Position numbers and translations under genes: made by a program
The notes under the pieces: generated by a model
Told to the model about the DNA's origin: nothing
Database searches by the model: none
What the model saw: the letters and a program-made list of their open reading frames with translations, nothing else
In this document: positions 16,645 to 25,660 of the stretch, in pieces
Numbering within the stretch: position 1 is the stretch's first letter
Layout: each line of letters opens with the position of its first letter
Assembly (NCBI RefSeq): GCF_002234615.1
Contig: NZ_NMQW01000017.1
Span: 456,931 to 520,930, forward strand
DNA: 64,000 nucleotides
Reading direction: 5' to 3'
Origin: Paenibacillus rigui
Lineage (GTDB): Bacteria; Bacillota; Bacilli; Paenibacillales; NBRC-103111

Positions 16645-18039
16645 TTACACTTTATAGAATGCTTCAAGCTGCTTGACGATCTCTTCCTTCGAATAATCCA
16701 GCACCGTTTGATACTGCGGCTGATTGAACAGCTGCTCGATTTCTTTCGGGAATTGCTGCTCAATCGGGATCAGCTCGAGCGCTTCATTGAACTTGGCCGG
16801 GTGCGCGGTAGCGAATACGACACACACCTCATTTTTATCGCTGCAGGCCTCATACGCTGCAACGCCGCAAGCGGTATGCGGATCAAGCAAATAGCCGCTC
16901 TCCTTGTTATACTTCTCAATGATTTGTAAACATTCCGCGCCTTTGACGCCGTGAGCGTCGAAGTCCGACCTTACCTGCGGCATATCCGCTTCTGCGATGA
17001 CGAGCTTGCCGTTCTGTTGGAACTCGTTCATAAGCTCGGTTACTTTGCCGGCATCCTTTTGGTTCAGGTAATACAAGTACCGCTCAAAGTTGCTCGCAAT
17101 CTGGATATCCATCGAAGGGCTGTACGTGCTCAGGAAATCGCCCGGCATATAGATGCCTTCTTTTACGAAGCGCTCCAAAATATTGTTCTCATTGGTAGCC
17201 AGGATCAGCTTGCCGATCGGCAGCCCCATTTGCTTAGCCAGGTAGCCGGAGAAAATATTACCGAAATTGCCAGTCGGCACGCTGAAATTGATGGCATCGA
17301 TAGACTGCTTCTTCGCTACTTGGAAGTAGGCGTAGAAATAGTACACGGTTTGGGCCAAAATACGTACGAAGTTAATCGAATTGATTGCACGCAGATGGTA
17401 TTTGTTCTTGAACTCAATATCGGCGAACAGCTCTTTGATAACGCGTTGACAGTCATCGAAATTCCCCTCAACCGACAAGTTCAGTACATTGTCATCATGC
17501 ACCGTTGTCATTTGCAGCTCCTGCACCTTGCTTACCTTGTTGTGCGGATGCAGGATGCAGATTTGGATGCCTTCCTTGCCTCGAACCCCTTGAATTGCAG
17601 CAGCTCCGGTGTCGCCAGAGGTTGCTCCGAGAATGTTAATAATTTTGTTCTGCTTCTTGGACACGTACGAGTACAGGTTGCCGATAAACTGCAAGGCCAC
17701 ATCCTTGAACGCAAAGGTCGGTCCGTGGAACAGCTCCAGTACATGAAGCGATTCGTTAATGGTGTGGATCGGCGTGACATCCGGGCTCCGGAATGTCGCG
17801 TAGCTGTCGTGAATCAGTGCTTTCAAATCCTCGTCCGGAATTTCACCGTTCGTATAATAAGAAAAGATTTCAAACATCAGCTCCTGGTAGGACAGCTGCT
17901 CCCATGCTTTGAGCTGGTCTTGCGGCACAACCGGTATATGTTCAGGAATAATTAATCCACCGTCATCTGCCAATCCCATTAAGAATGCATCGATAAATCC
18001 ACACTTCTGAATCTTGCCTCTAGTACTAATAAAGTCCAT
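16645..18039 (-). CDS. thrC: Threonine synthase
   Basis: A 464-residue PLP enzyme that converts O-phosphohomoserine to threonine, the final step of threonine synthesis, in the cytoplasm. The long thrC class is shown by the N-terminal STRGKIQKCGFIDAFLMGLADDG start, and K112 in GPTFAFKDVALQFIGNL is the PLP lysine. SGDTGAAAIQG and VPTGNFGNIFSGYLAK are further PLP-contact motifs. The gene stands alone here, without hom or thrB. It has a clear promoter and GAGGGGATAGCT before the ATG. Confidence 0.96.
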   Translation of the reverse strand: MDFISTRGKIQKCGFIDAFLMGLADDGGLIIPEHIPVVPQDQLKAWEQLSYQELMFEIFSYYTNGEIPDEDLKALIHDSYATFRSPDVTPIHTINESLHVLELFHGPTFAFKDVALQFIGNLYSYVSKKQNKIINILGATSGDTGAAAIQGVRGKEGIQICILHPHNKVSKVQELQMTTVHDDNVLNLSVEGNFDDCQRVIKELFADIEFKNKYHLRAINSINFVRILAQTVYYFYAYFQVAKKQSIDAINFSVPTGNFGNIFSGYLAKQMGLPIGKLILATNENNILERFVKEGIYMPGDFLSTYSPSMDIQIASNFERYLYYLNQKDAGKVTELMNEFQQNGKLVIAEADMPQVRSDFDAHGVKGAECLQIIEKYNKESGYLLDPHTACGVAAYEACSDKNEVCVVFATAHPAKFNEALELIPIEQQFPKEIEQLFNQPQYQTVLDYSKEEIVKQLEAFYKV

Positions 18040-18068
18040 AGCTATCCCCTCACTGTATAATTGACCTT

Positions 18069-18096
18069 ATTATAACAATAAATGCGAGTTAAGCAA
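18069..18096 (-). promoter_or_regulatory. Promoter of thrC
   Basis: On the minus strand TTGCTT (18091-18096) and TATAAT (18069-18074) with a 16-bp spacer, 30 bases before the start codon. The leader is too short for a T-box or attenuator. Confidence 0.6.
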
Positions 18097-18142
18097 ACCC
18101 GTCCCGCCCGTTTATTAAGCCCATTCCGATTCCTCGCTGTTT

Positions 18143-18186
18143 TAAAAGAATAGAGCCCATCTCTCCTTCTCGGAGCAGGGCTCTTG
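18143..18186 (-). terminator. Terminator of the beta-galactosidase gene
   Basis: On the minus strand AGAGCCC pairs with GGGCTCT around an inner CTCC/GGAG hairpin, followed by ATTCTTTT. Confidence 0.7.
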
Positions 18187-18193
18187 TATCCGG

Positions 18194-20266
18194 CTATGAC
18201 GATCTTTTCTTCTTCAATACACGCACACCGTGCAGCGGTAAAAGCACCCTCGACGATACCCGTTCACCCGACAGCATATCCTTATAATGGGAAGTGCCCA
18301 AGGAAACCTCCTGCTCCTTCCCGCTAAAATTCATCAGGAACACAAAATCCTCCTTCCCGTTCGTACGCGCTTGCGCCGTAACCCCTGCAGGTAATGAAAC
18401 CTCCAACACGGGTCGGACAGCCGATTCCCGGACGATTTCACTGTAAAATTGCCCGTAAAACGATGCGTCCTCTACTCTCGCTGCGATATAATACGCTTTC
18501 CCGGCTCCCAGCCGGTTCACCGTTAATGCAGGCCGTCCGGCATAAAAATCGTCCCCGTACGTCCCGAGCACATCCGCTCCTTCCGTATGAATCAGGTCGC
18601 ACAGCTCATGAATCGCATATTCCCCTGCAAGGCCAAGCGGATTCCCGTCCCGCATAACGAGACAATTCGCGTCGTGATCCTGCAGACCGTCGATCTCTTC
18701 GGACCAGATGCCGAGCGTTGTACGGAGCGGACCCGGAAATCCCCCTTGAAAGCACAAATCATGCTCGTCCACGATACCGGACCAGTAAGTGGCTACGAAG
18801 GTTCCTCCGTTTCGGACAAACTGCTCTATCCGTTCCCCTACGCCAGGACGCAAGAGATACAGCATCGGTGCCACAAGGAGCTTATATTTGGAGTAATCGC
18901 AATCCATATTGAGGACATCCATTGAAACACCCAAGTCCCACATCGCCCGATAGTGGGCAAGAATGGTCTTCTCATAGTGGACACCTTGGTTGCGGGGTCC
19001 TTGGGAATCCTTCACCGCCCAGCGGTTTTCCCAATCGAAGATAATGGCAGCTTCCGCCTGCACGCCGGTTCCCAGAAGCTCGGTCAGCTTCTCCAGGCTT
19101 TCCCCAACCTGCAGCACATCCTGAAACACGCGCGTATGCTCATGTCCAACGTGATCGATCACCGCCCCGTGAAGCTTCTCACTGGCCCCACGGCTCTTGC
19201 GCCACTGAAAATATTGCACCGAATCCGAGCCATGGGCTACGGCCTGAAGGGAGGACAGCAGATGCATGCCCGGACGCTTCAATTTGCTCACCGGTTGCCA
19301 GTTCGTCAAGCTCGGCGTGCTCTCCATCAGCAAAAACGGCTTGCCGCCTTTGATGGAACGAAACATATCGTGGTTCAAGCTGAACCAAGCCGCCAGCCCG
19401 CTATGATCTGACGCATCGTGCCAGGTCGGATAAGCGTCCCACGAGATCACATCGAGGACATCGGCAAATTTCCAATAATTCAACCCCTCATACGCATCCA
19501 TCAGGTTCGTCGTTACCGGCAGGTCTGCGTTAGCCGACTTCAAAGGGGCGATTTCGTGACGGCAAAAATCGACGGTTTGGTCCGTCACGAACCGCTTCCA
19601 GTCCAAATTCATCCCGTGAACCAGGTTCTCCCCATGAGGAGCCGGCGATTCGATCTGCTCCCAGCTCGTATAGGTGTGGCTCCAGAATGCGGTCCACCAT
19701 GCGTGATTGAGTGCTTTGAGCGTCCCATACTTCCGCTGAAGCCATTGCCGGAATGCCGCCTGGCAATAATCGCAATGACAATCGCCCCCATATTCATTGG
19801 AAATATGCCAGCCAATGACCGCGGGATGACTCGCATAGCGTTCAGCTAGCCTCGCGTTCATGATGGCCACCTTGTCCCGGTAAACCGGTGAACTATAGCA
19901 GTGATTGTGACGCGCACCGAACAGATTGCGGACACGATTGCTTCCGACGCGTAGCACTTCGGGATAGCGCGCAGCCATCCAAGCCGGCCTTGCGCCGCTA
20001 GGGGTTGCCAGCCAGGCATAAATCCCGTTCTCCGCAAACCGGTCCAGCACACGGTCAAGCCAATCGAATGTAAATTCCCCCTCCTCCGGCTCCAGTGCGG
20101 ACCAGGCAAAAATCCCCACGGCCATGACGTTGCACTTGGCCAGCTTCATCATTCGGATATCCTCTTCCAATACTTTGGGATCGTGCTGCCATTGATCCGG
20201 GTTATAATCGGCCCCATGCATAAGGCGGGGCAGCTTGCTGCTAATCGGTGGGTACGTATAAGTCAT
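18194..20266 (-). CDS. Beta-galactosidase, glycoside hydrolase family 42
   Basis: A 690-residue GH42 enzyme that hydrolyses terminal beta-galactosides. The (beta/alpha)8 domain begins LMHGADYNPDQW. The acid/base glutamate is E158 (GWHISNEYGG) and the nucleophile E315 (FLLMESTPS). C123, C163, C165 and C168 fit the zinc-binding cysteines of the family. A trimerisation domain and a small C-terminal beta domain follow. No signal peptide is present, so it acts in the cytoplasm on imported oligosaccharides. It lies downstream of an LplA-type transporter but beyond a terminator (20338-20378), so its expression may differ. AGAGGAGAG precedes the ATG. Confidence 0.95.
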   Translation of the reverse strand: MTYTYPPISSKLPRLMHGADYNPDQWQHDPKVLEEDIRMMKLAKCNVMAVGIFAWSALEPEEGEFTFDWLDRVLDRFAENGIYAWLATPSGARPAWMAARYPEVLRVGSNRVRNLFGARHNHCYSSPVYRDKVAIMNARLAERYASHPAVIGWHISNEYGGDCHCDYCQAAFRQWLQRKYGTLKALNHAWWTAFWSHTYTSWEQIESPAPHGENLVHGMNLDWKRFVTDQTVDFCRHEIAPLKSANADLPVTTNLMDAYEGLNYWKFADVLDVISWDAYPTWHDASDHSGLAAWFSLNHDMFRSIKGGKPFLLMESTPSLTNWQPVSKLKRPGMHLLSSLQAVAHGSDSVQYFQWRKSRGASEKLHGAVIDHVGHEHTRVFQDVLQVGESLEKLTELLGTGVQAEAAIIFDWENRWAVKDSQGPRNQGVHYEKTILAHYRAMWDLGVSMDVLNMDCDYSKYKLLVAPMLYLLRPGVGERIEQFVRNGGTFVATYWSGIVDEHDLCFQGGFPGPLRTTLGIWSEEIDGLQDHDANCLVMRDGNPLGLAGEYAIHELCDLIHTEGADVLGTYGDDFYAGRPALTVNRLGAGKAYYIAARVEDASFYGQFYSEIVRESAVRPVLEVSLPAGVTAQARTNGKEDFVFLMNFSGKEQEVSLGTSHYKDMLSGERVSSRVLLPLHGVRVLKKKRSS

Positions 20267-20337
20267 CTGACGACTCTCCTCTCTGATAAGTCCGGTGAAT
20301 CCGATTGCCGCCGGGCGGGCGGATCCTTCTTACGATT

Positions 20338-20378
20338 ACAAAAAGCATGGAAACCGCGGTTGGCCATTTCCATGCTTC
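20338..20378 (-). terminator. Terminator between the solute-binding gene and the beta-galactosidase gene
   Basis: On the minus strand AAGCATGGAAA pairs perfectly with TTTCCATGCTT around a 13-base loop, followed by TTTG. Confidence 0.75.
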
Positions 20379-20396
20379 TCTGCCTGCATCTGTCTT

Positions 20397-21947
20397 TTAC
20401 TTCGTTTTTTGAACGAGAGGCTGAGATTGCTTCTGCATCTCCGCAAGGATTTTGTCAATGCCGGCCTGCTTCAATTTTTGTTTGAACACTTCAAGGCCGT
20501 GCGAGCCATCGTTAGGATCGATTAATCCATAAAACAGCGGTTTGCCGTAGGTTTCCATAATGTTGTTGACGGCCGCCTCTTCATTCTTCACATTCGCATC
20601 GTCAAATACGAACGTCTCCAATGGATGATTCACCGTCAGTGTCGATTTCCACAGCTCCGTAAACTTTTCGATGTCGGCAGCAACCGCTACATCATTACGT
20701 TCGTGCAGGGAGTTCCAGCCCCAAGGGTCTGTTCCCGCAGGAGGGAAGTTGACGGAGCCCTTCAACGATTTGAACTGCTTGTCGCCCACCGCTTCATAAT
20801 GCTTGCCTTGAATGCCGTAATTCGTCAGGTCATGAATTTGCTGGTCATAGCGAAGCAGGTCAATAGCCATCAGCGCGCGCTCCGGATTTTTCGAGGTCGC
20901 ATGAACGGACATCCCGTTGTTAATGTACGGGTTCGCCAACCGTTTTTTATTCGAGGTCAGGTCATAAATCTCGATCTTCCAGTCCGGGTGCGTCGATCCG
21001 ATCTCCGATTTGGCGCGGAGCAAGGTTCCCATATTCCATTCCACGGAAGCCAGCTTGCCATCCTTGAACGCCTGCATCTTATCCATCTTGCTTGTCAGCG
21101 CATCCCGGTTCCAGGCGCCCGTTTTGGCTGTTGCATACATATTTTTGACAAAATCGCTAAACTCCTGGGTTTCCGTGTAATTGATCAATTTGCCGGACGG
21201 ATCCGTCACTTTGTATACAATCGGATACTGCTTAATAACGGGAGACCATTCGTTAGGCTGCAGCAGCTCGACCGAGTTGAATTCGCTGGCGCCAAGACTT
21301 GGCAGCGTCCCTTTTTCCCCATCGACGATTGCCTTCAAGTATTTCGTATAATCATCGTACGTTTTGATCTCGGGAAGGTTATACTTCTCTCTCAGATCGC
21401 CACGGACGGCAACCAAGTGGTAATCGTACTCAAAGTTATTTTGCGGCACCATAAAAATTTTGCCGTTGATCTTTGCCTGCTCCCAGGCGACTTTCGGTTC
21501 CTCCGCCCATGTTTTTGGCGCGTACTGCTTCAGCATGTCCTCCGTCAGCTCCAAAAAGCCGTTTTTCGTCGATTGCTGCGAATAAAAGGCCCAAGGTGCA
21601 GAGAAGGCCAAATCGAAATCTTCGTTCGCCGCAAAAATGAGCGGGTATTTCTGATTCACATCGCCCCAATCGATAAAGCTTACATCAAGCGTAGCGTTAA
21701 TTTTATCCTTCATTATTTTGTTGACTTCCCCGTAAACCTCATCGAAATCCGCGGGCCTGGAGCCAAGCAAAATCATTTTCAGCTTCACTTCCTTGCTGGT
21801 ATCCGCTCCGGCCGAAGCTCCCTTGGGGGCTTCTCCTGCCGAGCCGCTCGGACTTGCGCTAGGTGAGCATCCGCTGAGCACCGCAGTTACACACATGGAC
21901 AAAATAAGACCTCTACCCCACAGCTTTGAACGCTTTGTATTCCACAT
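20397..21947 (-). CDS. Oligosaccharide ABC transporter substrate-binding lipoprotein (LplA-like)
   Basis: A 516-residue family 1 extracellular solute-binding protein. The signal peptide ends in the lipobox AVLSGC, followed by a low-complexity Ser/Pro/Ala linker and the binding domain from about residue 50. The size and pattern fit LplA/YtcQ proteins of Paenibacillus, which feed LplB/YtcP permeases with plant or host oligosaccharides. The two permease genes lie just upstream on the same strand. No ATPase gene is present; these systems normally share an MsmX-type ATPase encoded elsewhere. The beta-galactosidase downstream suggests galactosides as cargo. Confidence 0.92.
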   Translation of the reverse strand: MWNTKRSKLWGRGLILSMCVTAVLSGCSPSASPSGSAGEAPKGASAGADTSKEVKLKMILLGSRPADFDEVYGEVNKIMKDKINATLDVSFIDWGDVNQKYPLIFAANEDFDLAFSAPWAFYSQQSTKNGFLELTEDMLKQYAPKTWAEEPKVAWEQAKINGKIFMVPQNNFEYDYHLVAVRGDLREKYNLPEIKTYDDYTKYLKAIVDGEKGTLPSLGASEFNSVELLQPNEWSPVIKQYPIVYKVTDPSGKLINYTETQEFSDFVKNMYATAKTGAWNRDALTSKMDKMQAFKDGKLASVEWNMGTLLRAKSEIGSTHPDWKIEIYDLTSNKKRLANPYINNGMSVHATSKNPERALMAIDLLRYDQQIHDLTNYGIQGKHYEAVGDKQFKSLKGSVNFPPAGTDPWGWNSLHERNDVAVAADIEKFTELWKSTLTVNHPLETFVFDDANVKNEEAAVNNIMETYGKPLFYGLIDPNDGSHGLEVFKQKLKQAGIDKILAEMQKQSQPLVQKTK

Positions 21948-22019
21948 GACTGCTTACTCCCCTTTTAGATGATGATATGATATATAGATACCGGACGGTA
22001 GGCCCGGAGCATCCCGAAA

Positions 22020-22928
22020 TTAGCCCTTCACCGCACCAACGGTCAGACCTTGAACGAAGAAGCGCTGTACGAACGGGTAAAGAAATACGATAGGTCCCGT
22101 AACCAGAATCGACAAGGCCATCTTCAAGCTCTCGCCCGGAAGATCGGCTACTCTCATGCCGGAGACCTCCATAATTTTGCGGACCCCTTCCAAATTGCCA
22201 AGCATTTTATACAGCAAATATTGCAGCGTATACAGCTTATCGCTTTGTACAAAAAGAAGCGAGTTATACCAGTCATTCCAATAAATCAGCGCGGTAAACA
22301 AACCGATCGTGGCCAGCGCAGGCTTGGACAAGGGCAGGATGAGACGGACGAATATGGTAAAGTCCCCGGCCCCATCGATCTTTGCCGATTCCGTAATCGC
22401 ATCGGGGATGCTTCTCAGGAAGGTTCTCATGATCAAGATATAAAATACATTCAGCATCGGAGGAAGCAGCAGTGCCCAGTACGTATCCTTCATATGCAAA
22501 TAATTGACGATTAAAATATACCAGGGAACCAGACCGCCGTTAAACAGGGTCGTAAAGTAAAAATAAAACGAGAAGCCGTTACGCCATTCAAAATCCTGCC
22601 TCTGCAGCACATAGGCGGTCATGGCAGAGATGAAAAGGCCCAGCAAGGTTCCGATGACCGTCAGCGAAATGGTCAAAAGATATGAACGAATAAACTGCTG
22701 CGGATGGCTTAACGCATAGCTGTACGCACTGAACGAGAACGATTTGGGCCACAAGCTGAACCCTTCCTTCAAAATTGTCGTTTCACTGGTAAAGGATCCG
22801 CTTACTATAAGCAAAAATGGCAGCAGGCAGACGATGGCAATGAAAGATACAACGATATAACCCGCCCCATTCAACAGTATTTGATCCAGAGGCTTCTTTG
22901 TGACGCCCACCGAAGACATACTCATCAT
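22020..22928 (-). CDS. Carbohydrate ABC transporter permease (YtcP/LplC-like)
   Basis: A 302-residue permease with six predicted membrane helices. The inner-membrane EAA loop reads ESAKIDGAGDFTIFVRLILPLSKPALATIG, in which EsAkIDGA contacts the ATPase. It ends with FVQRFFVQGLTVGAVKG, typical of the YtcP group. It is the second permease of the transporter with the LplB-like gene 30 bases upstream. Confidence 0.93.
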   Translation of the reverse strand: MMSMSSVGVTKKPLDQILLNGAGYIVVSFIAIVCLLPFLLIVSGSFTSETTILKEGFSLWPKSFSFSAYSYALSHPQQFIRSYLLTISLTVIGTLLGLFISAMTAYVLQRQDFEWRNGFSFYFYFTTLFNGGLVPWYILIVNYLHMKDTYWALLLPPMLNVFYILIMRTFLRSIPDAITESAKIDGAGDFTIFVRLILPLSKPALATIGLFTALIYWNDWYNSLLFVQSDKLYTLQYLLYKMLGNLEGVRKIMEVSGMRVADLPGESLKMALSILVTGPIVFLYPFVQRFFVQGLTVGAVKG

Positions 22929-22958
22929 GTCACCTCAACACTTTTTTTAAATTTCTGA

Positions 22959-23876
22959 TTAGAATAGGGCATTGTCTTTATCCGTTTTCTTCACTAAATA
23001 ATTAGCGACCATGATCGTGATAAAGCACAGCACCGATTGATAGAATCCCATAGCGGCCGACATGCCGATTTCCCCATTGACCGTCAGCGAGCGGAAGACG
23101 TAAGTGTCAATGACATCCGTAGCTTGGAACAGCATGCCGTTGTTGCCCACCAGCTGATAGAACAGCCCGAAATCCCCCCTGAAAATGTTGCCTATCGCCA
23201 ACAAGACGAGCACCGTTATCGTCGGCCTCAGCGATGGTACCGTAATATGCCAAATCCGTTGAAAGACATTGGCTCCATCCATATCTGCGGCCTCGTAAGT
23301 CTCTTTATCGATGCTCATAATCGCCGCCAGATAGAAGACCGCTCCATACCCTACCGATTTCCACGCAGAAAAGATGACGATAATATATTTCCAATATTCC
23401 GGCGTCGTATAAATATCGAGCACAGGCATGTTCAACGATTTGAGCAGCGTATTGATCGTTCCATGCTCATAGTTGAACAGATTGTACGCTACGGCTCCGA
23501 CAACGACCCAGGACAAAAAGTACGGCAGAAACATGACCGTCTGGGCCGTTTTCCGAAATCGTTTGCTCGCAATCTCGGCAAGCAGGATCGCCACGATAAT
23601 TTGAAGCCCATTATTGATGACGATAAAAAATAAATTGTACAGCATCGTATTGCGTGTCACCTTGAAGGCATCGCCGGTCATAAAAAAGAACTTGAAATTG
23701 TTCAAGCCTACCCACGGGCTGTTAAAAATACCCAGATCATAACGGAACTGCTTAAAGGCAAGCACGATCCCCGCCATCGGAATGTAGCTGAACACAAAGA
23801 AGAACAAGAATGCCGGTGCGAGCATTAAAAGCAGTGTCCTGTTAGCCCTTATTCGTTGAAACCATCTACTTTTCAT
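22959..23876 (-). CDS. Carbohydrate ABC transporter permease (LplB-like)
   Basis: A 305-residue permease with six membrane helices and the EAA loop YEAADMDGANVFQRIWHITVP. The ATG at 23876 is chosen because GAGGAGAG lies upstream and the protein then starts with the basic MKSRWFQRIRANRT leader. The ATG at 23960 would add 28 residues without a ribosome binding site. This is the first gene of the transporter operon and is divergent from the yesN gene at 24086. Confidence 0.92.
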   Translation of the reverse strand: MKSRWFQRIRANRTLLLMLAPAFLFFFVFSYIPMAGIVLAFKQFRYDLGIFNSPWVGLNNFKFFFMTGDAFKVTRNTMLYNLFFIVINNGLQIIVAILLAEIASKRFRKTAQTVMFLPYFLSWVVVGAVAYNLFNYEHGTINTLLKSLNMPVLDIYTTPEYWKYIIVIFSAWKSVGYGAVFYLAAIMSIDKETYEAADMDGANVFQRIWHITVPSLRPTITVLVLLAIGNIFRGDFGLFYQLVGNNGMLFQATDVIDTYVFRSLTVNGEIGMSAAMGFYQSVLCFITIMVANYLVKKTDKDNALF

Positions 23877-24085
23877 GTGTGTCTCTCCTCGATCTCTGTT
23901 TGATCCTCGTTTGATGTATCCATAGATTATCAAGTATTCAAATAGAAAAGTACCTGACAAAATATCAATTGTCTGTACATTTTATGGATTCCCTCTCATC
24001 TGAATAGGCAAAGGCCGCGGGATTGCGTTATGATAGGCTCAGACATTACGGCATCGCCCGTTAGCCGGATCACTGGAGGACATGC

Positions 24086-25660
24086 ATGAGATTACTGCTG
24101 GTTGAAGACGAGAAACTGACAAGAGAAGGCATCAAGAAATCATTCCAATGGAGCTCACTGGGGATTATGGAGGTGGAAGAAGCGTTCGACGGCATACATG
24201 CTTTGGAGACCGCGCAGCGGTTTCAGCCGGACATCGTATTGACCGATATCAAAATGCCCCGGATGAACGGCGTGGAATTCGCCTTTCAAATCCGCAGCCT
24301 GTACCCGGATTGCAAAATCATTTTTATGAGCGGCTATGCAGACAAACAATACCTTAAAGCGGCCATTTCGCTCAAAGCCATCAGCTATGTGGAGAAGCCG
24401 CTTGATATGGATGAATTGGAGGAGGCGCTGCAGGAGGCCGTTTCCATAGGTTTAAAGGAGCGGCAGCTGAGCAGCGTCTCCAGGGAGCAGCTGCATGCCA
24501 GCTCTTCTCTAATGAAACAGGAGCTGGCTCTGCAGCTGATTCGCGAGGCGTACGATGAGGAGCTGCTGCGCAAACGGCTGGATTGGGCCGGGCTGCAGCT
24601 GCCGCTTAAGAGGCCGTGTGCAACGATTATCGTCAAAATATTGCCTCCGAATCCGGAGCAGGAGGTACTGGATTCGATTGCCCTTGCAGGCTCGGAGCAG
24701 CTGCAGCGCCCTCTGCTGGCCGCTCTGAAGGATGAGCTTCACTGGATCCTTCATTTGTTTGCCGCTGATGAGAGCGGAACACTAGGCCGGAAGGATATTG
24801 GGGCCGCTGCCGACTGGTTGTCCGGGGAGTTAAAAAGACATCCGTACCAATTCGCCATAGCGGCGGGCGTCGTCGTTCAAGAGGCTTCCCTCCTAAGCCG
24901 TTCCTACACCTCCGCTGTATTTCATTTACAGGAAACGTTCTACAAAGGGCCCTATTGTACCGTCATTGCAACAGACAACGAGAGAGCGGTTACAGAGGTG
25001 GTATCGTACCAGTTCGACCATCATTTTGTGAAGGATTTCAGAGAACAGCTGGAGCGGCACGACTTCGGACAAGCGGAGCGAATGCTTCATTCCCTTCACC
25101 AGGGGATCGTCAGACTGCCGGGTACATTAGTCAACAACGTCAAGGAAATGTATTATCAAGTGCTAATGGAGCTGGATAAATTCGGTGCGGGGCTGGGCCT
25201 TTCGATTTTTGAGACGGAGGAGGAAAGCCGGTCCCTTTGGAATTTCATTCTTGGCTGTAGCTATGAGCAGGAAATTTTCCGGTATCTGCAGGCCAAGGCA
25301 GAGCAGCTGCAGCAGGCGTTGGCCGAGCGGGGCATCGGAAGCAAAGCGAGTAAAATCGTGAAATATATTCACCAGCACTACTCGAACGATGAATTATCCG
25401 TTCAGGAGATTTCCGATCATCTGCAAATGACGGCCTCCTATCTGATATCGGTTTTCAAGGAGGCTACCGGGAAAACGATCCGGCAGTACATCATGGATTA
25501 CCGGATGGACAAAGCTAAGCAATTGCTGAAAAACGACCGGCTTAAAATTTCGGATATCGCTTCACAAGTAGGCTATAAAGACGGCGAATATTTCGCCAAA
25601 ATATTCCGCAAAGCTACAGGCATGACACCTTCGGAGCACAGGGAGCGTTACCATTCATGA
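24086..25660 (+). CDS. YesN-type response regulator
   Basis: A 524-residue regulator. The receiver has acidic residues VEDEK, phospho-acceptor D54 (VLTDIKMPRMNG) and lysine in YVEKPLDMDEL. A long linker region is followed by a C-terminal AraC helix-turn-helix pair (SVQEISDHLQMTASYLISVF and ISDIASQVGYKDGEYFAKIF). GGAGG is six bases before the ATG. It overlaps the kinase gene by ATGA and is divergent from the LplB-like operon, which it probably activates. Confidence 0.94.
   Translation: MRLLLVEDEKLTREGIKKSFQWSSLGIMEVEEAFDGIHALETAQRFQPDIVLTDIKMPRMNGVEFAFQIRSLYPDCKIIFMSGYADKQYLKAAISLKAISYVEKPLDMDELEEALQEAVSIGLKERQLSSVSREQLHASSSLMKQELALQLIREAYDEELLRKRLDWAGLQLPLKRPCATIIVKILPPNPEQEVLDSIALAGSEQLQRPLLAALKDELHWILHLFAADESGTLGRKDIGAAADWLSGELKRHPYQFAIAAGVVVQEASLLSRSYTSAVFHLQETFYKGPYCTVIATDNERAVTEVVSYQFDHHFVKDFREQLERHDFGQAERMLHSLHQGIVRLPGTLVNNVKEMYYQVLMELDKFGAGLGLSIFETEEESRSLWNFILGCSYEQEIFRYLQAKAEQLQQALAERGIGSKASKIVKYIHQHYSNDELSVQEISDHLQMTASYLISVFKEATGKTIRQYIMDYRMDKAKQLLKNDRLKISDIASQVGYKDGEYFAKIFRKATGMTPSEHRERYHS

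Noticed and set aside
18040..18142. T-box leader for thrC
   Set aside because: The leader after the predicted promoter is only about 25-30 bases, too short for a T-box.
20625..21866. 413-codon plus-strand open frame opposite the solute-binding gene
   Set aside because: It is entirely antisense to a protein with a clear signal peptide and family match.
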